Of a stretch of DNA of 64,000 nt, positions 34,839-44,540 are shown one piece after another (the stretch's first letter is position 1; each line of letters opens with the position of its first letter). The stretch is from CAWDMN01 sp963803155. Its GTDB lineage: Bacteria; Acidobacteriota; Terriglobia; Versatilivoradales; Versatilivoraceae. The stretch spans positions 43,375-107,374 of the forward strand of contig CAWDMN010000070.1 of assembly GCA_963803155.1 (NCBI GenBank). Direction: 5' to 3'. Position numbers and translations under genes: made by a program. Below the pieces are notes generated by a model that saw only the letters and a program-made list of their open reading frames with translations, searched no databases and had not been told where the DNA came from.

Positions 34839-37382
34839 TCATTTTCCATCGGATGCCTGGAAGAACTGTTGGACCGCGGTGAAGACTTTTTCCTCTCCTC
34901 CCATGATGGATCGGCATTCCGGCAGAGAGTGGAGAAAAATCTTTCCATAGGATTTTTCGAGGATCCTGCGGTCGAAAATCATGATGGAGCCTCGGTCAGT
35001 TTTACTGCGAATCAAACGGCCGAAACCCTGTTTGAATTTTATGACCGCTTGTGGGACTGAGTATTCCAAAAAAGGATTGCCTCCTCTCTGTTCGATGGCC
35101 TCGATGCGCGCCTGGATGATCGGTTCGCGTGGAACGCTGAACGGCAGTTTTGTCAGAATCACGTTTTCCAAAGCCTCACCCGCCACATCCACCCCTTCCC
35201 AGAAACTGTCTGTAGCAAACAAGACGCTGGCCTTGTCTTCCTTGAAAGTTTGAGTGAGGCGATGCCGCGGGGCCTCTCCCTGCCGCAAGGGCCGTATGTT
35301 CATCGCCCGGAGGGTCTCCGCCAATTCCTGATGTACTTTTTGAAGCAGAGAATATGAAGTGAATAAAATCAAGGCGCGGCCCTGGGAAGCCGAAATTGAT
35401 TTCAATACAACGCGGCTCAACTCGCTGGCAAAGCCCGGATCATCCGGCGTTGGCAGCGAACTAAGAATGCCGAGAATCACCTGCTTCCGGTAATTGAAGG
35501 ATGAAGGAAGGTGCAACTCGGCCAAACGGGGAGGCTGGTAGGCGTCGAGTCCCAGTCGATGCTTGATGTAATGAAAACTAGATTCCGTGGTGAGGGTGGC
35601 ACTTGTGAGCACGACCGTGGGGAATTGGCTGAAAACTCGGGTACGCAACAATTCAGCCACTTCCAATGGAGCCCGTCTCAGGATGAGGTTCTTGCCGCTC
35701 TTTCCGCTTTGACACTCAGCCCAGCGGACCATCCCATCTTCCGAATTGTCGAACACGGATGCGAGAATCAGCGCCGAGTTTTCCAGTCGGTTTAATAACG
35801 ATTCCAATTCCACGATCTGCATGGAGAGTTCTTCTTGGACCTCTTCCGGAAAAGCCGCCAGCCATTTTTCCAGGGTGGAAAGTTGCAGAAAATAATCACG
35901 GATTTCTTGGATCAGCTGCCGGACGGAAGTGAGAACCGTTGTGGTCCAATCCTCGCGCTTCCGCAACTGAGGCGTGAAACGCACTTTTTTTTCCTGCCGC
36001 TGCTGAGGATCGAGTTTTTCAAAGTAGGCGGTCAGTTCACCAAAAAATTGATCGGCCAGAAATGCCAGGTTTTCCCGCTGGGGAATCAAAATAGTGGTGA
36101 CGTGATCATGGATGCGGGTAAGATCGGTAAAGTTGACGCGGGAATCCACACTCCTCAATTTCACCAGCAAAAAAGGAAGAAATCCCCTCTCGCGAATTTT
36201 TTCTTTTTCCTTGAGCGCATAACAACGGGCCAATAGGCGCAGGAAACCCGCTCGCGACACCTGCTCGCCAAAATATTCCGTGGCCACGTCCTCCACATTG
36301 TGAGCTTCGTCCAAAATTACACGCGAATAGGCTGGAAGCAGGGCGGTATCCCGGAAATTACCGGTCTCCCCACGGATGGCGAGATCAGAAAACAGCAGGT
36401 GATGATTGACGATTAACAACTGAGCCGCTGAAGCTTCCCGTCTGGCCCGATAGAAAAAACAGCGGCTGTAAAATGGACATTTGATGCGAGTGCATTGGTC
36501 GCTGTCGCATTCCACTTTTTCCCAGGTGCTAGCTCGTGGGAGTATTCCCAAATCGGCGCGGCTGCCGTCAGAGGTTCGAGCAGCCCAATCGCAGATGATT
36601 TTCAACTCGGCCCGCTCTTCAGTTTCAATCAGGTGTTCCCCTTCCTTTTGGAGGAGGTCGACTTTTTGGAGGCAGATGTAATTGTGTCGCCCTTTGACCA
36701 GGACGGCCTTGAAGGGAACTGGCAGAACGCTCTGCAGGAAGGGAATATCCTTGAAAATCAGCTGTTCCTGCAGATTGATGGTGTTGGTGGATATGGCCAC
36801 TCGCTCCTTGTTGCGCGCCGCCCAATAAATAGCGGGGATCAGATAACTCAAGCTTTTTCCCGTCCCCGTCCCCGCTTCAACTAATGCCAAGCCGGGGAGA
36901 TTGAAAGCGTCAGCAACGGCTTCCACCATCCGCAGTTGCTCGGGCCGCGATTCGAATCCCTTTAAATTGCGCGCCAATACTCCCTGTGCAGCCAGCAGAC
37001 TCAGCAATTCCGCGGGATCTAACAGGGAGACTTTTTCCCGGAGAAAAGCAGCCACCACCACGTAAACCTGGTCTGCCGTGTTATTGAGAATGTAAAAGCC
37101 AACTCCCTTGTTGCCATATTCCGAAGCGAGATTGACATCTGCCGCCGATGGAGTGAGCAGACTGGAAGGATGGTTGTGAAGTATGACATCGCCCTGGCGC
37201 GCCACTTGCATTAGCGCCGGGACGGCAGAATCGTTGCCGCGAGCCAATGGGACCACTTCGGTTATTTTCCCGCTTTCATCGGTATAAGCCAGGAAGAAGA
37301 CTTCGTTTCCTCCCGCATCATGAATGGTGACGCGGATGAATTGAAGGGCTTCGGTACCGATCAAATTGGAAATCTCAGGCAT
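34839..37382 (-). CDS. JAMM-domain / DinG-type DNA helicase fusion
   Basis: An 847-residue protein. Residues 1-125 hold a JAB/JAMM-like domain with metal ligands His69, His71 and Asp82 plus Ser79 in HNHPSSLLTPSAAD, as in RadC-type and Prok-JAB proteins. An XPD/DinG-type superfamily 2 helicase follows: Walker A EAGTGTGKSLSYL, four Fe-S cysteines in the stretch CDSDQCTRIKCPFYSRC, the box VILDEAHNVED, and the C-terminal motor with FATDSFWEGVDVAG. It should unwind DNA 5'-3' using ATP. The JAMM part could be a peptidase or only a binding module. The ATG at 37382 is the only sensible start. It is convergent with the hybrid kinase. Confidence 0.9.
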   Translation of the reverse strand: MPEISNLIGTEALQFIRVTIHDAGGNEVFFLAYTDESGKITEVVPLARGNDSAVPALMQVARQGDVILHNHPSSLLTPSAADVNLASEYGNKGVGFYILNNTADQVYVVVAAFLREKVSLLDPAELLSLLAAQGVLARNLKGFESRPEQLRMVEAVADAFNLPGLALVEAGTGTGKSLSYLIPAIYWAARNKERVAISTNTINLQEQLIFKDIPFLQSVLPVPFKAVLVKGRHNYICLQKVDLLQKEGEHLIETEERAELKIICDWAARTSDGSRADLGILPRASTWEKVECDSDQCTRIKCPFYSRCFFYRARREASAAQLLIVNHHLLFSDLAIRGETGNFRDTALLPAYSRVILDEAHNVEDVATEYFGEQVSRAGFLRLLARCYALKEKEKIRERGFLPFLLVKLRSVDSRVNFTDLTRIHDHVTTILIPQRENLAFLADQFFGELTAYFEKLDPQQRQEKKVRFTPQLRKREDWTTTVLTSVRQLIQEIRDYFLQLSTLEKWLAAFPEEVQEELSMQIVELESLLNRLENSALILASVFDNSEDGMVRWAECQSGKSGKNLILRRAPLEVAELLRTRVFSQFPTVVLTSATLTTESSFHYIKHRLGLDAYQPPRLAELHLPSSFNYRKQVILGILSSLPTPDDPGFASELSRVVLKSISASQGRALILFTSYSLLQKVHQELAETLRAMNIRPLRQGEAPRHRLTQTFKEDKASVLFATDSFWEGVDVAGEALENVILTKLPFSVPREPIIQARIEAIEQRGGNPFLEYSVPQAVIKFKQGFGRLIRSKTDRGSIMIFDRRILEKSYGKIFLHSLPECRSIMGGEEKVFTAVQQFFQASDGK

Positions 37383-37460
37383 TGGCTGCCATTCTCCTTG
37401 GAAAATCGCGGTAAGTAATGGAAAAATTATGAGCGGCGTCAGCTAAGCCAACTGTGCCTA

Positions 37461-37491
37461 CGGGCGGCGCTTTCGCCGAAAGCGCCGCCCG
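37461..37491. repeat. Perfect GC-rich hairpin
   Basis: CGGGCGGCGCTTTC and its exact complement GAAAGCGCCGCCCG surround a three-base loop, a 14-bp stem. It lies in the gap between the divergent helicase and pyrF genes. No T-run follows. It resembles a REP-type palindrome and is followed by further GC-rich repeat debris to about 37740. Confidence 0.65.
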
Positions 37492-37997
37492 TGTCAGCTT
37501 TGCTTTGCACAGGCGGACAGCGCGGCGAGCCGCACCTGCCGGTCAGGGCCGATCTTCAACATCTTTTTGAGTCAGGCGTGCTGGCATTTGCGGCTCCTCA
37601 GAAATTGGCGTGGATGGAGGCGGGCTGCCCACGCCCCGCCTGGGTTTGCCAAACCTGTTCAGACGGCCTGAGGGCAGGCCGCCTCCATCATCCCATTTCC
37701 ATCCTCTTGAGTTGGCGGCCGCGTCACTTCGAGCGTCCCCCTCCTGAAGGGAGTATATCAGGGAATAGACGAGGAACACAAAAAGGGGAACTCGCGACTG
37801 TGGCTGTAGGTGGCAGCCAGGAAATCGGCCCGTTGAAATGGGACGGCTCCATACTCCCGTGGCAACTGGAACCTCCGGAAATGGGGCCTCTGAAGATATC
37901 CTCGGGCATAATGGAAAAAACCATGGATGGAGAGTGGCAATTAAGGTATATTCCATCAGAGTGGCAATTGTGGAGCTGTGATGGAGGAGGAATAGGG
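37492..37997. other. Intergenic repeat-rich stretch before pyrF
   Basis: The pyrF frame is open through this whole stretch, but the sequence does not look like protein. It contains GC-rich inverted pieces such as GGAGGCGGGC and GCAGGCCGCCTCC around 37615-37690. The real pyrF start with its ribosome-binding site lies at the end of the stretch. Confidence 0.5.
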
Positions 37998-38726
37998 ATG
38001 AAACCTGGGGAAAGAATCATTGTGGCCTTGGATGTGGATAACAAGCAACACGCCATGAATCTGGTTCGGGCGCTACGTGGAAAAGTCGGGTTTTTCAAGG
38101 TGGGCAGTCAGCTCTTTACGGCTGAGGGTCCCGAATTAGTTCGTGAGATTCTCCGCTTGGATGAGCGGATTTTTCTGGATTTGAAATTTCACGACATCCC
38201 TAATACTGTCGCGAAAGCCGTTGGAGTGGCCTGTTCCATGGGTATTTCCATGCTGACTCTGCATGCCCATGGCGGAAGCAAGATGATGAGAGCCGCGGCG
38301 GAGTCCTTGAGAATGGCGGGGGGGGCTGGTTTGACCTTGCTGGGTGTCACTGTATTAACTAGTCTGGGAGAAGACGATCTAAGAGAAGTGGGGATTGGCT
38401 CACAGGTCTCAGAGCAGGTCAACCATTTGGGCTTATTGGCAAAACAGTCAGGATTGAAGGGACTCGTGGCTTCTCCTCAGGAGGTTGCGGGATTGCGGTC
38501 CCTGCTCGGGCCTGAAATGGTATTGGTGACCCCTGGAATTCGACCGGCGGGTGGCAATATCAACGATCAGAACCGCATTGCCACTCCGTCTGCCGCCTTT
38601 GCCGCCGGGGCGGACTATTTGGTCGTGGGCAGGCCGATCACCGCCGCGACAGATCCGCTGGAGGGTTTGCAGCGAATCATCGAGGAAATTCAGGCCGGAG
38701 CGGATAGTGTCAACGAAGATGCTTAA
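37998..38726 (+). CDS. pyrF: Orotidine 5'-phosphate decarboxylase
   Basis: A 242-residue TIM-barrel enzyme that makes UMP from OMP, the last step of de novo pyrimidine synthesis. It opens with ERIIVALDVDN. The catalytic Lys-Asp array is LDLKFHDIPNTVAKAV, and the phosphate-gripper end is LVTPGIRPAGG followed by ADYLVVGRPITAA. The length is normal for the bacterial group I family. The ATG at 37998 has GGAGGAGG upstream; an open extension to 37491 is repeat sequence. It is a single gene, convergent with the Cys-rich gene behind it. Confidence 0.96.
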   Translation: MKPGERIIVALDVDNKQHAMNLVRALRGKVGFFKVGSQLFTAEGPELVREILRLDERIFLDLKFHDIPNTVAKAVGVACSMGISMLTLHAHGGSKMMRAAAESLRMAGGAGLTLLGVTVLTSLGEDDLREVGIGSQVSEQVNHLGLLAKQSGLKGLVASPQEVAGLRSLLGPEMVLVTPGIRPAGGNINDQNRIATPSAAFAAGADYLVVGRPITAATDPLEGLQRIIEEIQAGADSVNEDA

Positions 38727-38740
38727 CGAATAGACTAAGT

Positions 38741-39376
38741 TTACGGAAGAATGATCCGTGACTCGTCCTTCTGAACAGGAGATTCAACGAAAAATTTCTG
38801 AAGATCATCCAAAAAGGCGCGGGATTTGGGGCGCGGCAGTATAGTTGCTTCCAATATTTCCGAATTGAACTTTAGGCTATCAAGCACTACATCAGTCCGC
38901 AGCTTTCTTCCAGAGGCTCCACTGTTCTCCAGCGGGGCATCCACAAGCTGCTTTATGGCCAAGAAGATCTCCCGGGAGATTGGCCCGGAAGGATTGAAGT
39001 CGTAATAAATCCCCTTCATTTGAGTTTCATAAGTCTTGATCAATGATTCCAGTGCTTCCCGCAGATCGGCATCAGTCATCTCAGGGAAATGATCTCGGAC
39101 CTCCAGAATGGTCCGATCAATCACCGTAATCGCGGGGGACAGGCTCTCTACAAACTTGCGATCAGAAAAACGAGGGTCCTTTAATTGTAAATGGTCGGAG
39201 GAAGAGTTTCTTTCTTTCTCGTGTTCTCGGCCTGCTTGCAAGTAAACACAGCCGGAGGGGCAATCAATTTCCACCTCCCTCTTGGATCCGCAGCATATGG
39301 TGCAGATCAATTCAAGCTTCGCGGGACAATATCGCTTTGCTTTTCGCTGGTCACAGAGCGGGCACTGCTTGGACAT
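38741..39376 (-). CDS. Cys-rich zinc-binding hypothetical protein, 211 residues
   Basis: The first 45 residues hold at least seven cysteines (CPLC, CP, CTICC, CPSGC), forming one or two zinc sites. This part ends in SKREVEIDCPSGCVYLQAGREHE. The rest is helical with no named domain (for example DADLREALESLIKTYETQMKGIYYDFNPS). I recognise this as a conserved acidobacterial type without assigned function. No signal peptide. It is convergent with pyrF and ends 14 bases from it. Confidence 0.7.
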   Translation of the reverse strand: MSKQCPLCDQRKAKRYCPAKLELICTICCGSKREVEIDCPSGCVYLQAGREHEKERNSSSDHLQLKDPRFSDRKFVESLSPAITVIDRTILEVRDHFPEMTDADLREALESLIKTYETQMKGIYYDFNPSGPISREIFLAIKQLVDAPLENSGASGRKLRTDVVLDSLKFNSEILEATILPRPKSRAFLDDLQKFFVESPVQKDESRIILP

Positions 39377-39587
39377 TTCTAAGGAACCTCCCAGACAAAA
39401 ATCTGCCTCTAAACAGGCATTGCCTGCAGAGGCAGATTAGAGAGCGGGACGTCATTCGTCAAGGAAAAAGAGGAAGGGAAAAATGAGGCGAGTTGAGGAT
39501 GCCTGGCTTGTCGCAATAAATTCCATCCCGTGAGAAGGCCGGCCTGCACGACTTTTGGCCAGCCGCCTCACAAAATGCAGAATTGAT

Positions 39588-40307
39588 CTATTTAATTACG
39601 GTTTCATCAGAATAAATCTTTCCATCCCGGATATGGATAATCCGGTGAGCATGAGCAGCCACATCGTGTTCATGAGTGACTAAAATAATGGTGTTCCCTC
39701 TTTCATGCAGTTTCTCAAACAAACTCATGATTTCTACGCCGGTTTGAGAATCCAAGTTCCCTGTCGGCTCATCTGCCAGGATAATAGAAGGATTGTTGAC
39801 CAGCGCACGGGCAATGGCAACCCTTTGCCTCTGGCCGCCCGACAATTCGTTGGGTTTGTGCATCATGCGTTGATCTAATTCCACCATTCTCAGTGCCTGC
39901 TTGGCCTTTTCAATGCGTTCATGTGCGGGAGTGCCGTTGTAAATCAATGGCAATTCGACATTGTGGAGTGCCGTGGCTCTGGCCAGCAAGTTAAAGGTTT
40001 GAAACACAAAACCAATTTCTTTGTTTCGAATATAGGCCAATTCATCATCATTCATTTCGCTGACCAACCGATCGTTGATCCAATATTGACCTTGAGATGG
40101 GGTGTCTAGGCATCCAATTAGGTTCATCAAGGTGGATTTTCCGGAACCGGAAGGCCCCATGATGGCCAAATACTCGTTCTTCTGGACAATAAAAGAAACT
40201 CCGGCCAAGGCATGGATTTTTTCCGTCCCCATTTCATAGCTCTTCCAGAGATTATCGGTCCTGATCAGAATTCCATTCGATTCGGGAGTATTGGGACTAG
40301 TTGACAT
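39588..40307 (-). CDS. ABC transporter ATP-binding protein, MacB/LolD type
   Basis: A 239-residue ATPase of the MacB/LolD family, which powers mechanotransmission-type efflux or lipoprotein release. Walker A is GPSGSGKSTLMNLIG, the signature LSGGQRQRVAIARAL, Walker B IILADEPTGNLDS, and the H-loop VTHEHDV. Family-typical FVFQTFNLL and ELPLIYNG are present. It follows the adaptor gene by 110 bases on the same strand. The FtsX-like permease expected in this operon is not found on either side, so it must be elsewhere. Confidence 0.92.
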   Translation of the reverse strand: MSTSPNTPESNGILIRTDNLWKSYEMGTEKIHALAGVSFIVQKNEYLAIMGPSGSGKSTLMNLIGCLDTPSQGQYWINDRLVSEMNDDELAYIRNKEIGFVFQTFNLLARATALHNVELPLIYNGTPAHERIEKAKQALRMVELDQRMMHKPNELSGGQRQRVAIARALVNNPSIILADEPTGNLDSQTGVEIMSLFEKLHERGNTIILVTHEHDVAAHAHRIIHIRDGKIYSDETVIK

Positions 40308-40418
40308 GGTTATGATTCCCTCGGAGATATTTATAAAACAGAAAACCTAAAAAGAAGATCAACGACAGTCTTAGCTCAAGCATCCGTAGATCCCCGGTCT
40401 ACTTAGGAATCTTGATGA

Positions 40419-41906
40419 TTACTTGTTATCCTTTTGGTCTTCCTTGTTGATGGCTTTGTTATCAACTTTCACCTTCGCATCGGTTTGAATCGTGCGTAAC
40501 GTTTTGTAGCTTCCCGTGATAATTTCATCTCCCTCTTTCAAGCCGGAGGCGACTTCAATATCGGTCTGACCCGTAATCCCGGTTTTGACCGGCACGAATT
40601 TTGCCACCCCAGCCTGAATGATGAAGACGCCCTGTTCTTCTTTCTTCTTTTTCTTGTCTGCGGAGGAAGATGGGCTGTTTGGTTTTGCTGATTTAGCGGC
40701 TTCTTTGGTCGTAGCGGCTTGGGCGGTCGTGGGGCTGCCTGAAGCGCTCTTCTTGGCATCCTTGTCCTGATCCACTTCGCGGATGGTCAAGGCCTGAATG
40801 GGGATTGCCAGTACGTTGTTGCGGATAGCCGTGGTGATTTTAGCGGTAGTGGAAAGGCCTGGCCGAAGTTCATCAGAAGGATTGGTAATCGTCACCACCA
40901 CTTTGAAGTCTTTAGCTTCCTGGCTGGTTGTGCTCGAATTGCTGGTTCCGGCGGCCACTCCGGAGCGAGTCATAGCGGTGGTGCCCACTTCTGTCACTTT
41001 TCCTTTGAACACTTTATTAGGAATGGCATCGATGGTGATTTCGGCCTCCTGATCCAACTTGACATTGTTGATGTCGGTTTCATCCACCCGAACTTCCGCT
41101 GTAATCACGGAAAGGTCAGCCAAGGTTAATAAACCGCTCCCCTGGGCATTTTGGATGCCGACGACGGCTGATTCACCCGCCCGGACGGGAAGGTTGGTGA
41201 CAATGGCATCGAGTGGAGCCAGGTATTGAGTTTTATCCACCTGGTCTTGAATTTGGGCGACCATGGCTTTTTGCTGATTGACACTGCTTCGGGAGGCAAT
41301 CCACATTTTATTGGCCCGGTTCAAGTCGGCCTGTGCCTGCAAAACCCTGGCCTTGGCCGATTCAACGGTGGCCCGGGCAACCTCCAGGCCGGCGCGATAC
41401 TGATCATATTGCGATTTGGAGACAATCCCTTCTTTCAACAGCCCTTCGTAACGGTTGAAATCCAGCTGGGCCTTTTCAAAATCGGCTTTGGTCCGGTTGA
41501 GATCTGCCTGGACTGCCTCGCAGGTGGCCTTGGCTGATCCATAGGCGGCTTCCATGCCGGCGGCATTGTCAATAGATTGTTGTAGGCCAGCTTGCACATT
41601 GTTCAGTTGAGCTACCGGCTGGGCCGCTTCTTGCTTTAGCAAAAGCTGACCCTTTTTTACCCGATCTCCCTCTTTGACTGGGATCTCTATGATTCTTCCA
41701 TAAGAGGTGGCAGTGATGTTGATGTACTTCAGGGGCTTAATCTCACCTGTGGCCGTGACGGTTTGCACGAGTTGGTCTATCTTGGAAACCTTCCCGCTTT
41801 GAACCGTGACAATTCCCCTCTCCCGGTATTTCATACCAAAAAAAGTTCCTCCGGCAATCACTACAATTCCAATGCCAATAAAGACGTACTTTTTCGTTTT
41901 GCTCAT
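40419..41906 (-). CDS. Efflux periplasmic adaptor (MacA/HlyD-like)
   Basis: A 495-residue membrane-fusion protein linking an inner-membrane pump to an outer-membrane channel. One N-terminal membrane segment (YVFIGIGIVVIAGGTFFGM) is followed by the lipoyl-like half VKEGDRVKKGQLLLK. A long coiled-coil hairpin (residues about 105-225) comes next, then the second lipoyl half and beta-barrel (DAIVTNLPVRAGESAVVG, LRPGLSTTAKI). An unusual Ser/Ala/Lys-rich insert of about 50 residues sits near residue 400. The start is the ATG at 41906, with GGGAGAG five bases upstream. It is upstream of, and probably co-transcribed with, the ATPase gene. Confidence 0.9.
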   Translation of the reverse strand: MSKTKKYVFIGIGIVVIAGGTFFGMKYRERGIVTVQSGKVSKIDQLVQTVTATGEIKPLKYINITATSYGRIIEIPVKEGDRVKKGQLLLKQEAAQPVAQLNNVQAGLQQSIDNAAGMEAAYGSAKATCEAVQADLNRTKADFEKAQLDFNRYEGLLKEGIVSKSQYDQYRAGLEVARATVESAKARVLQAQADLNRANKMWIASRSSVNQQKAMVAQIQDQVDKTQYLAPLDAIVTNLPVRAGESAVVGIQNAQGSGLLTLADLSVITAEVRVDETDINNVKLDQEAEITIDAIPNKVFKGKVTEVGTTAMTRSGVAAGTSNSSTTSQEAKDFKVVVTITNPSDELRPGLSTTAKITTAIRNNVLAIPIQALTIREVDQDKDAKKSASGSPTTAQAATTKEAAKSAKPNSPSSSADKKKKKEEQGVFIIQAGVAKFVPVKTGITGQTDIEVASGLKEGDEIITGSYKTLRTIQTDAKVKVDNKAINKEDQKDNK

Positions 41907-42597
41907 GGTCTCTCCCAATCACACTGTCAGGAAAAAAAATATGACTGCCATCAAAGAAAAGGCTCCCACCTTCATGAACCATATACGCAATAGAGAAGGA
42001 GAATGTTTCATCATTTTGGCGATATTTTGGCGAAATAACCAATGATGTCCAGTCAAAAAGTCAATTGCAATTTGGACCCGTTTGCTCCATTGCGATAAAA
42101 CCGTCCTTCAGAAAAGGCCAGCCATTGCTGTAAACCAGACAAACCAGCTTATTTTACCCGTTAAGGGAAAACAATTCCATTCCAATCATTGGATCGCGTG
42201 CGAATAAAAGTGAGAGACCACAGATTAGTGTGAATTGTTCATGGTTGGGAACAATTTGGCGGGGCGCTTGTGTGACCGCTATCAGAGCCGAAAGCGCCGA
42301 CATGGCTGGAGCATACGAGCGATTCGGAGAATCCGCCAGTTGAAGGATGAACAGCCCCAAGTGATGCCAATTTTGCGCCAATAGGTTTAGGTCTCTCACT
42401 TATAATTGGACCCCATTGGCTCTGGACATACAGAGGATCCTCAGCCATGAAACCTGGTGAAGGTAGTCTCGTCCATTTCTGCGGGGCTACTCAAATGCCA
42501 CATGTTGTAAATATGGCAACTTGCACCTTTGTTTTTGCATCATTAATTATTTATGGAAAATGATAAATTGAATCGGATGAGGTGTGCTTTTTAGATA
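41907..42597. other. Intergenic, divergent promoter region
   Basis: About 690 bases between two divergent genes. No coding frame has a ribosome-binding site and no RNA family is recognised. The right edge carries the promoter of the GWxTD gene. Confidence 0.5.
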
Positions 42598-42625
42598 TTG
42601 ACTTGCCTCGGGATTATTCTATAAT
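42598..42625 (+). promoter_or_regulatory. Sigma-70 type promoter of the GWxTD gene
   Basis: TTGACT is followed after 16 bases by a perfect TATAAT. The start codon at 42679 lies about 50 bases downstream. The 15 bases AGATATTGACTTGCC around the -35 also occur at 14713-14727. Confidence 0.7.
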
Positions 42626-42678
42626 TTTGGATGGTCAATCTTCTCCTTGGAGTAGAACCGTTGTCAAAAAGGTGTTTT

Positions 42679-44322
42679 ATGGACAAAATGCGTAGAATTA
42701 GTTTTCTTATATTAGTAGTTGCCCTGGCTTTTTCCACTTTCAATCTTGTCTCTTTAGGGCAAAAGAAAGACTCGAAAGAACGGGAAAAATCGTTGAGGAA
42801 TGAAACTTCCGATCGGTACCTCAAAAAGTGGCTCGAGGCGGATGTGGCTTACATTATTACCGATGAGGAAAGAGCTGCTTTTAAACGGCTGACTACCGAT
42901 GAGGAGCGTTACCAGTTCATTGAACAATTCTGGTTGCGCCGTGATCCCTCCCCAGACACATTGGAAAATGAGTTCAAGGACGAGCATTATCGAAGAATTG
43001 CTTATGCCAATGAACGTTTTGCTTCCGGGATGCCCGGGTGGAAGACGGACCGTGGCCGGATCTATATTACTTGGGGACCTCCTGATCAGATTGAAGCTCA
43101 CCCCAGTGGCGGCACTTATGAACGTCCCATGGAAGAGGGGGGTGGAAGCACTTCCACGTTCCCATTCGAAACATGGCGGTACCGGTATCTGCCAGGTGAG
43201 AGTCTGGGCAATGAAGTAATTCTGGAGTTTGTCGACACCACCATGAGTGGAGAGTACCGGCTGACGATGGATCCATCTGAAAAAGATGCGCTGCTCATGG
43301 TGCCTGGAGCCGGCTTGACGGCCTTGGAAGAAATGGGACTGTCAAGCAAATCTGACCGTTTTACAAGGACAGATGGGACCCGGCTTGGAAGAGGTTTTGC
43401 CGATCTGAACGGTCAACCCAATGCTAAGCAATTTGACCGGCTGGCCCAATATGCGGCAATTTTTAGACCGCCTGAAGTTAAATTCAAAGATTTGGAAACG
43501 GTGGTAAACACCAAGCTTTCCTACAATCTGCTTCCTTTCGATTACCGGGTCGATTTCTTGAAGATTACGGATACCACTATTTTGACGCCCATTACCATTC
43601 AACTTCAGCACAAGGATTTGACGTTCCAAAGTAAAGAGGGAATTGAGCGAGCGGTTGTCAATATTTATGGGCGGATCTCTACGATCACTGGCCGTCAGGT
43701 CCAGGTCTTTGAAGATGTAGTGACAGTGGATTCGCCAGAATCGTTATTCAAGCAGACTCTGGAGCGCTCTTCCCGTTATCAAAAACAATTGCCATTGATG
43801 TCGGGCCTTTATAAGTTGGAATTGGTTTTAAAAGATCTCAACAGCGGCAATGCCGGCACGGTTTACAAAGGATTCAATGTCCCCAAATTCCCGGATGACA
43901 AGCTTTCTACCAGCTCGATCATCCTGGCGGATCGGATTGAGAAACTGTCGCTGAAACAGGTAGCGGCGGGGCAATTTGTGATTGGGGGATCAAAGGTGTT
44001 CCCAAACACCAAAGAGCCCTCTGTCTTTAATAAAAGCAACATCATGGGCATTTACTTCCAAGTTTACAACTTGAGCTTGGATCAAAAAACCAATAAACCC
44101 TCAGCCAATGTCGAATATGTGCTGAAATCGGGGGACAAGGAAATCTCTCGCTTTGCGGAAGACAAGGAAGTTTTATCGGGGGCCTCTCAGCAGATGACCA
44201 TTGAAAAATTACTCCCACTGGCTGAATTTGAACCTGGGCGGTATAGCTTGGTTGTCAACGTAACTGACAATTTGGCTCAGAAGAGCCTTTCTCAAATTGC
44301 GCGCTTCGAAGTTCGTCAGTAA
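42679..44322 (+). CDS. GWxTD-domain secreted protein
   Basis: A 547-residue protein with an export signal (ISFLILVVALAFSTFNLVSLG). Residues about 45-190 form the GWxTD domain, including the naming motif GWKTDRGRIYITWGPPD and the preceding EERYQFIEQFWLRRDPSPDT. The second half is beta-rich and without a named domain (YRVDFLKITDTTILTPI, PLMSGLYKLELVLKD). GWxTD proteins are almost limited to Acidobacteria and relatives and have no proven role. The ATG at 42679 has AAGGTG upstream. It is followed in the same direction by a TonB-like outer-membrane protein, a common pairing that hints at a shared envelope job. Confidence 0.88.
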   Translation: MDKMRRISFLILVVALAFSTFNLVSLGQKKDSKEREKSLRNETSDRYLKKWLEADVAYIITDEERAAFKRLTTDEERYQFIEQFWLRRDPSPDTLENEFKDEHYRRIAYANERFASGMPGWKTDRGRIYITWGPPDQIEAHPSGGTYERPMEEGGGSTSTFPFETWRYRYLPGESLGNEVILEFVDTTMSGEYRLTMDPSEKDALLMVPGAGLTALEEMGLSSKSDRFTRTDGTRLGRGFADLNGQPNAKQFDRLAQYAAIFRPPEVKFKDLETVVNTKLSYNLLPFDYRVDFLKITDTTILTPITIQLQHKDLTFQSKEGIERAVVNIYGRISTITGRQVQVFEDVVTVDSPESLFKQTLERSSRYQKQLPLMSGLYKLELVLKDLNSGNAGTVYKGFNVPKFPDDKLSTSSIILADRIEKLSLKQVAAGQFVIGGSKVFPNTKEPSVFNKSNIMGIYFQVYNLSLDQKTNKPSANVEYVLKSGDKEISRFAEDKEVLSGASQQMTIEKLLPLAEFEPGRYSLVVNVTDNLAQKSLSQIARFEVRQ

Positions 44323-44540
44323 TTTTTGGGATTTTATCTCACACTGGTTTGCTGCCAACCCCCCTGGTTTTTTTGGGGGAACATTGCTAATCGACTTTTT
44401 GGGGGGAAGCTTGGGATCTCCGGTTTAAGTTGAGCAGGATGATTTCAAATGAAAATTCCCCTGGCTTTCCATCATCTGAAAATACACATCCCATGATTCG
44501 CGTATCATCAAACCAATGATCCGTAGACTACGCGTCTAGG

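Noticed and set aside
37491..37997. N-terminal extension of pyrF
   Set aside because: Open by chance through repeat DNA; the start with a strong ribosome-binding site and family match is at 37,998.
44350..44390. C-run, T-run and G-run after the GWxTD gene as a terminator
   Set aside because: The possible 5-bp stem has the T-run in its loop and not after the stem, so it is not a normal terminator.
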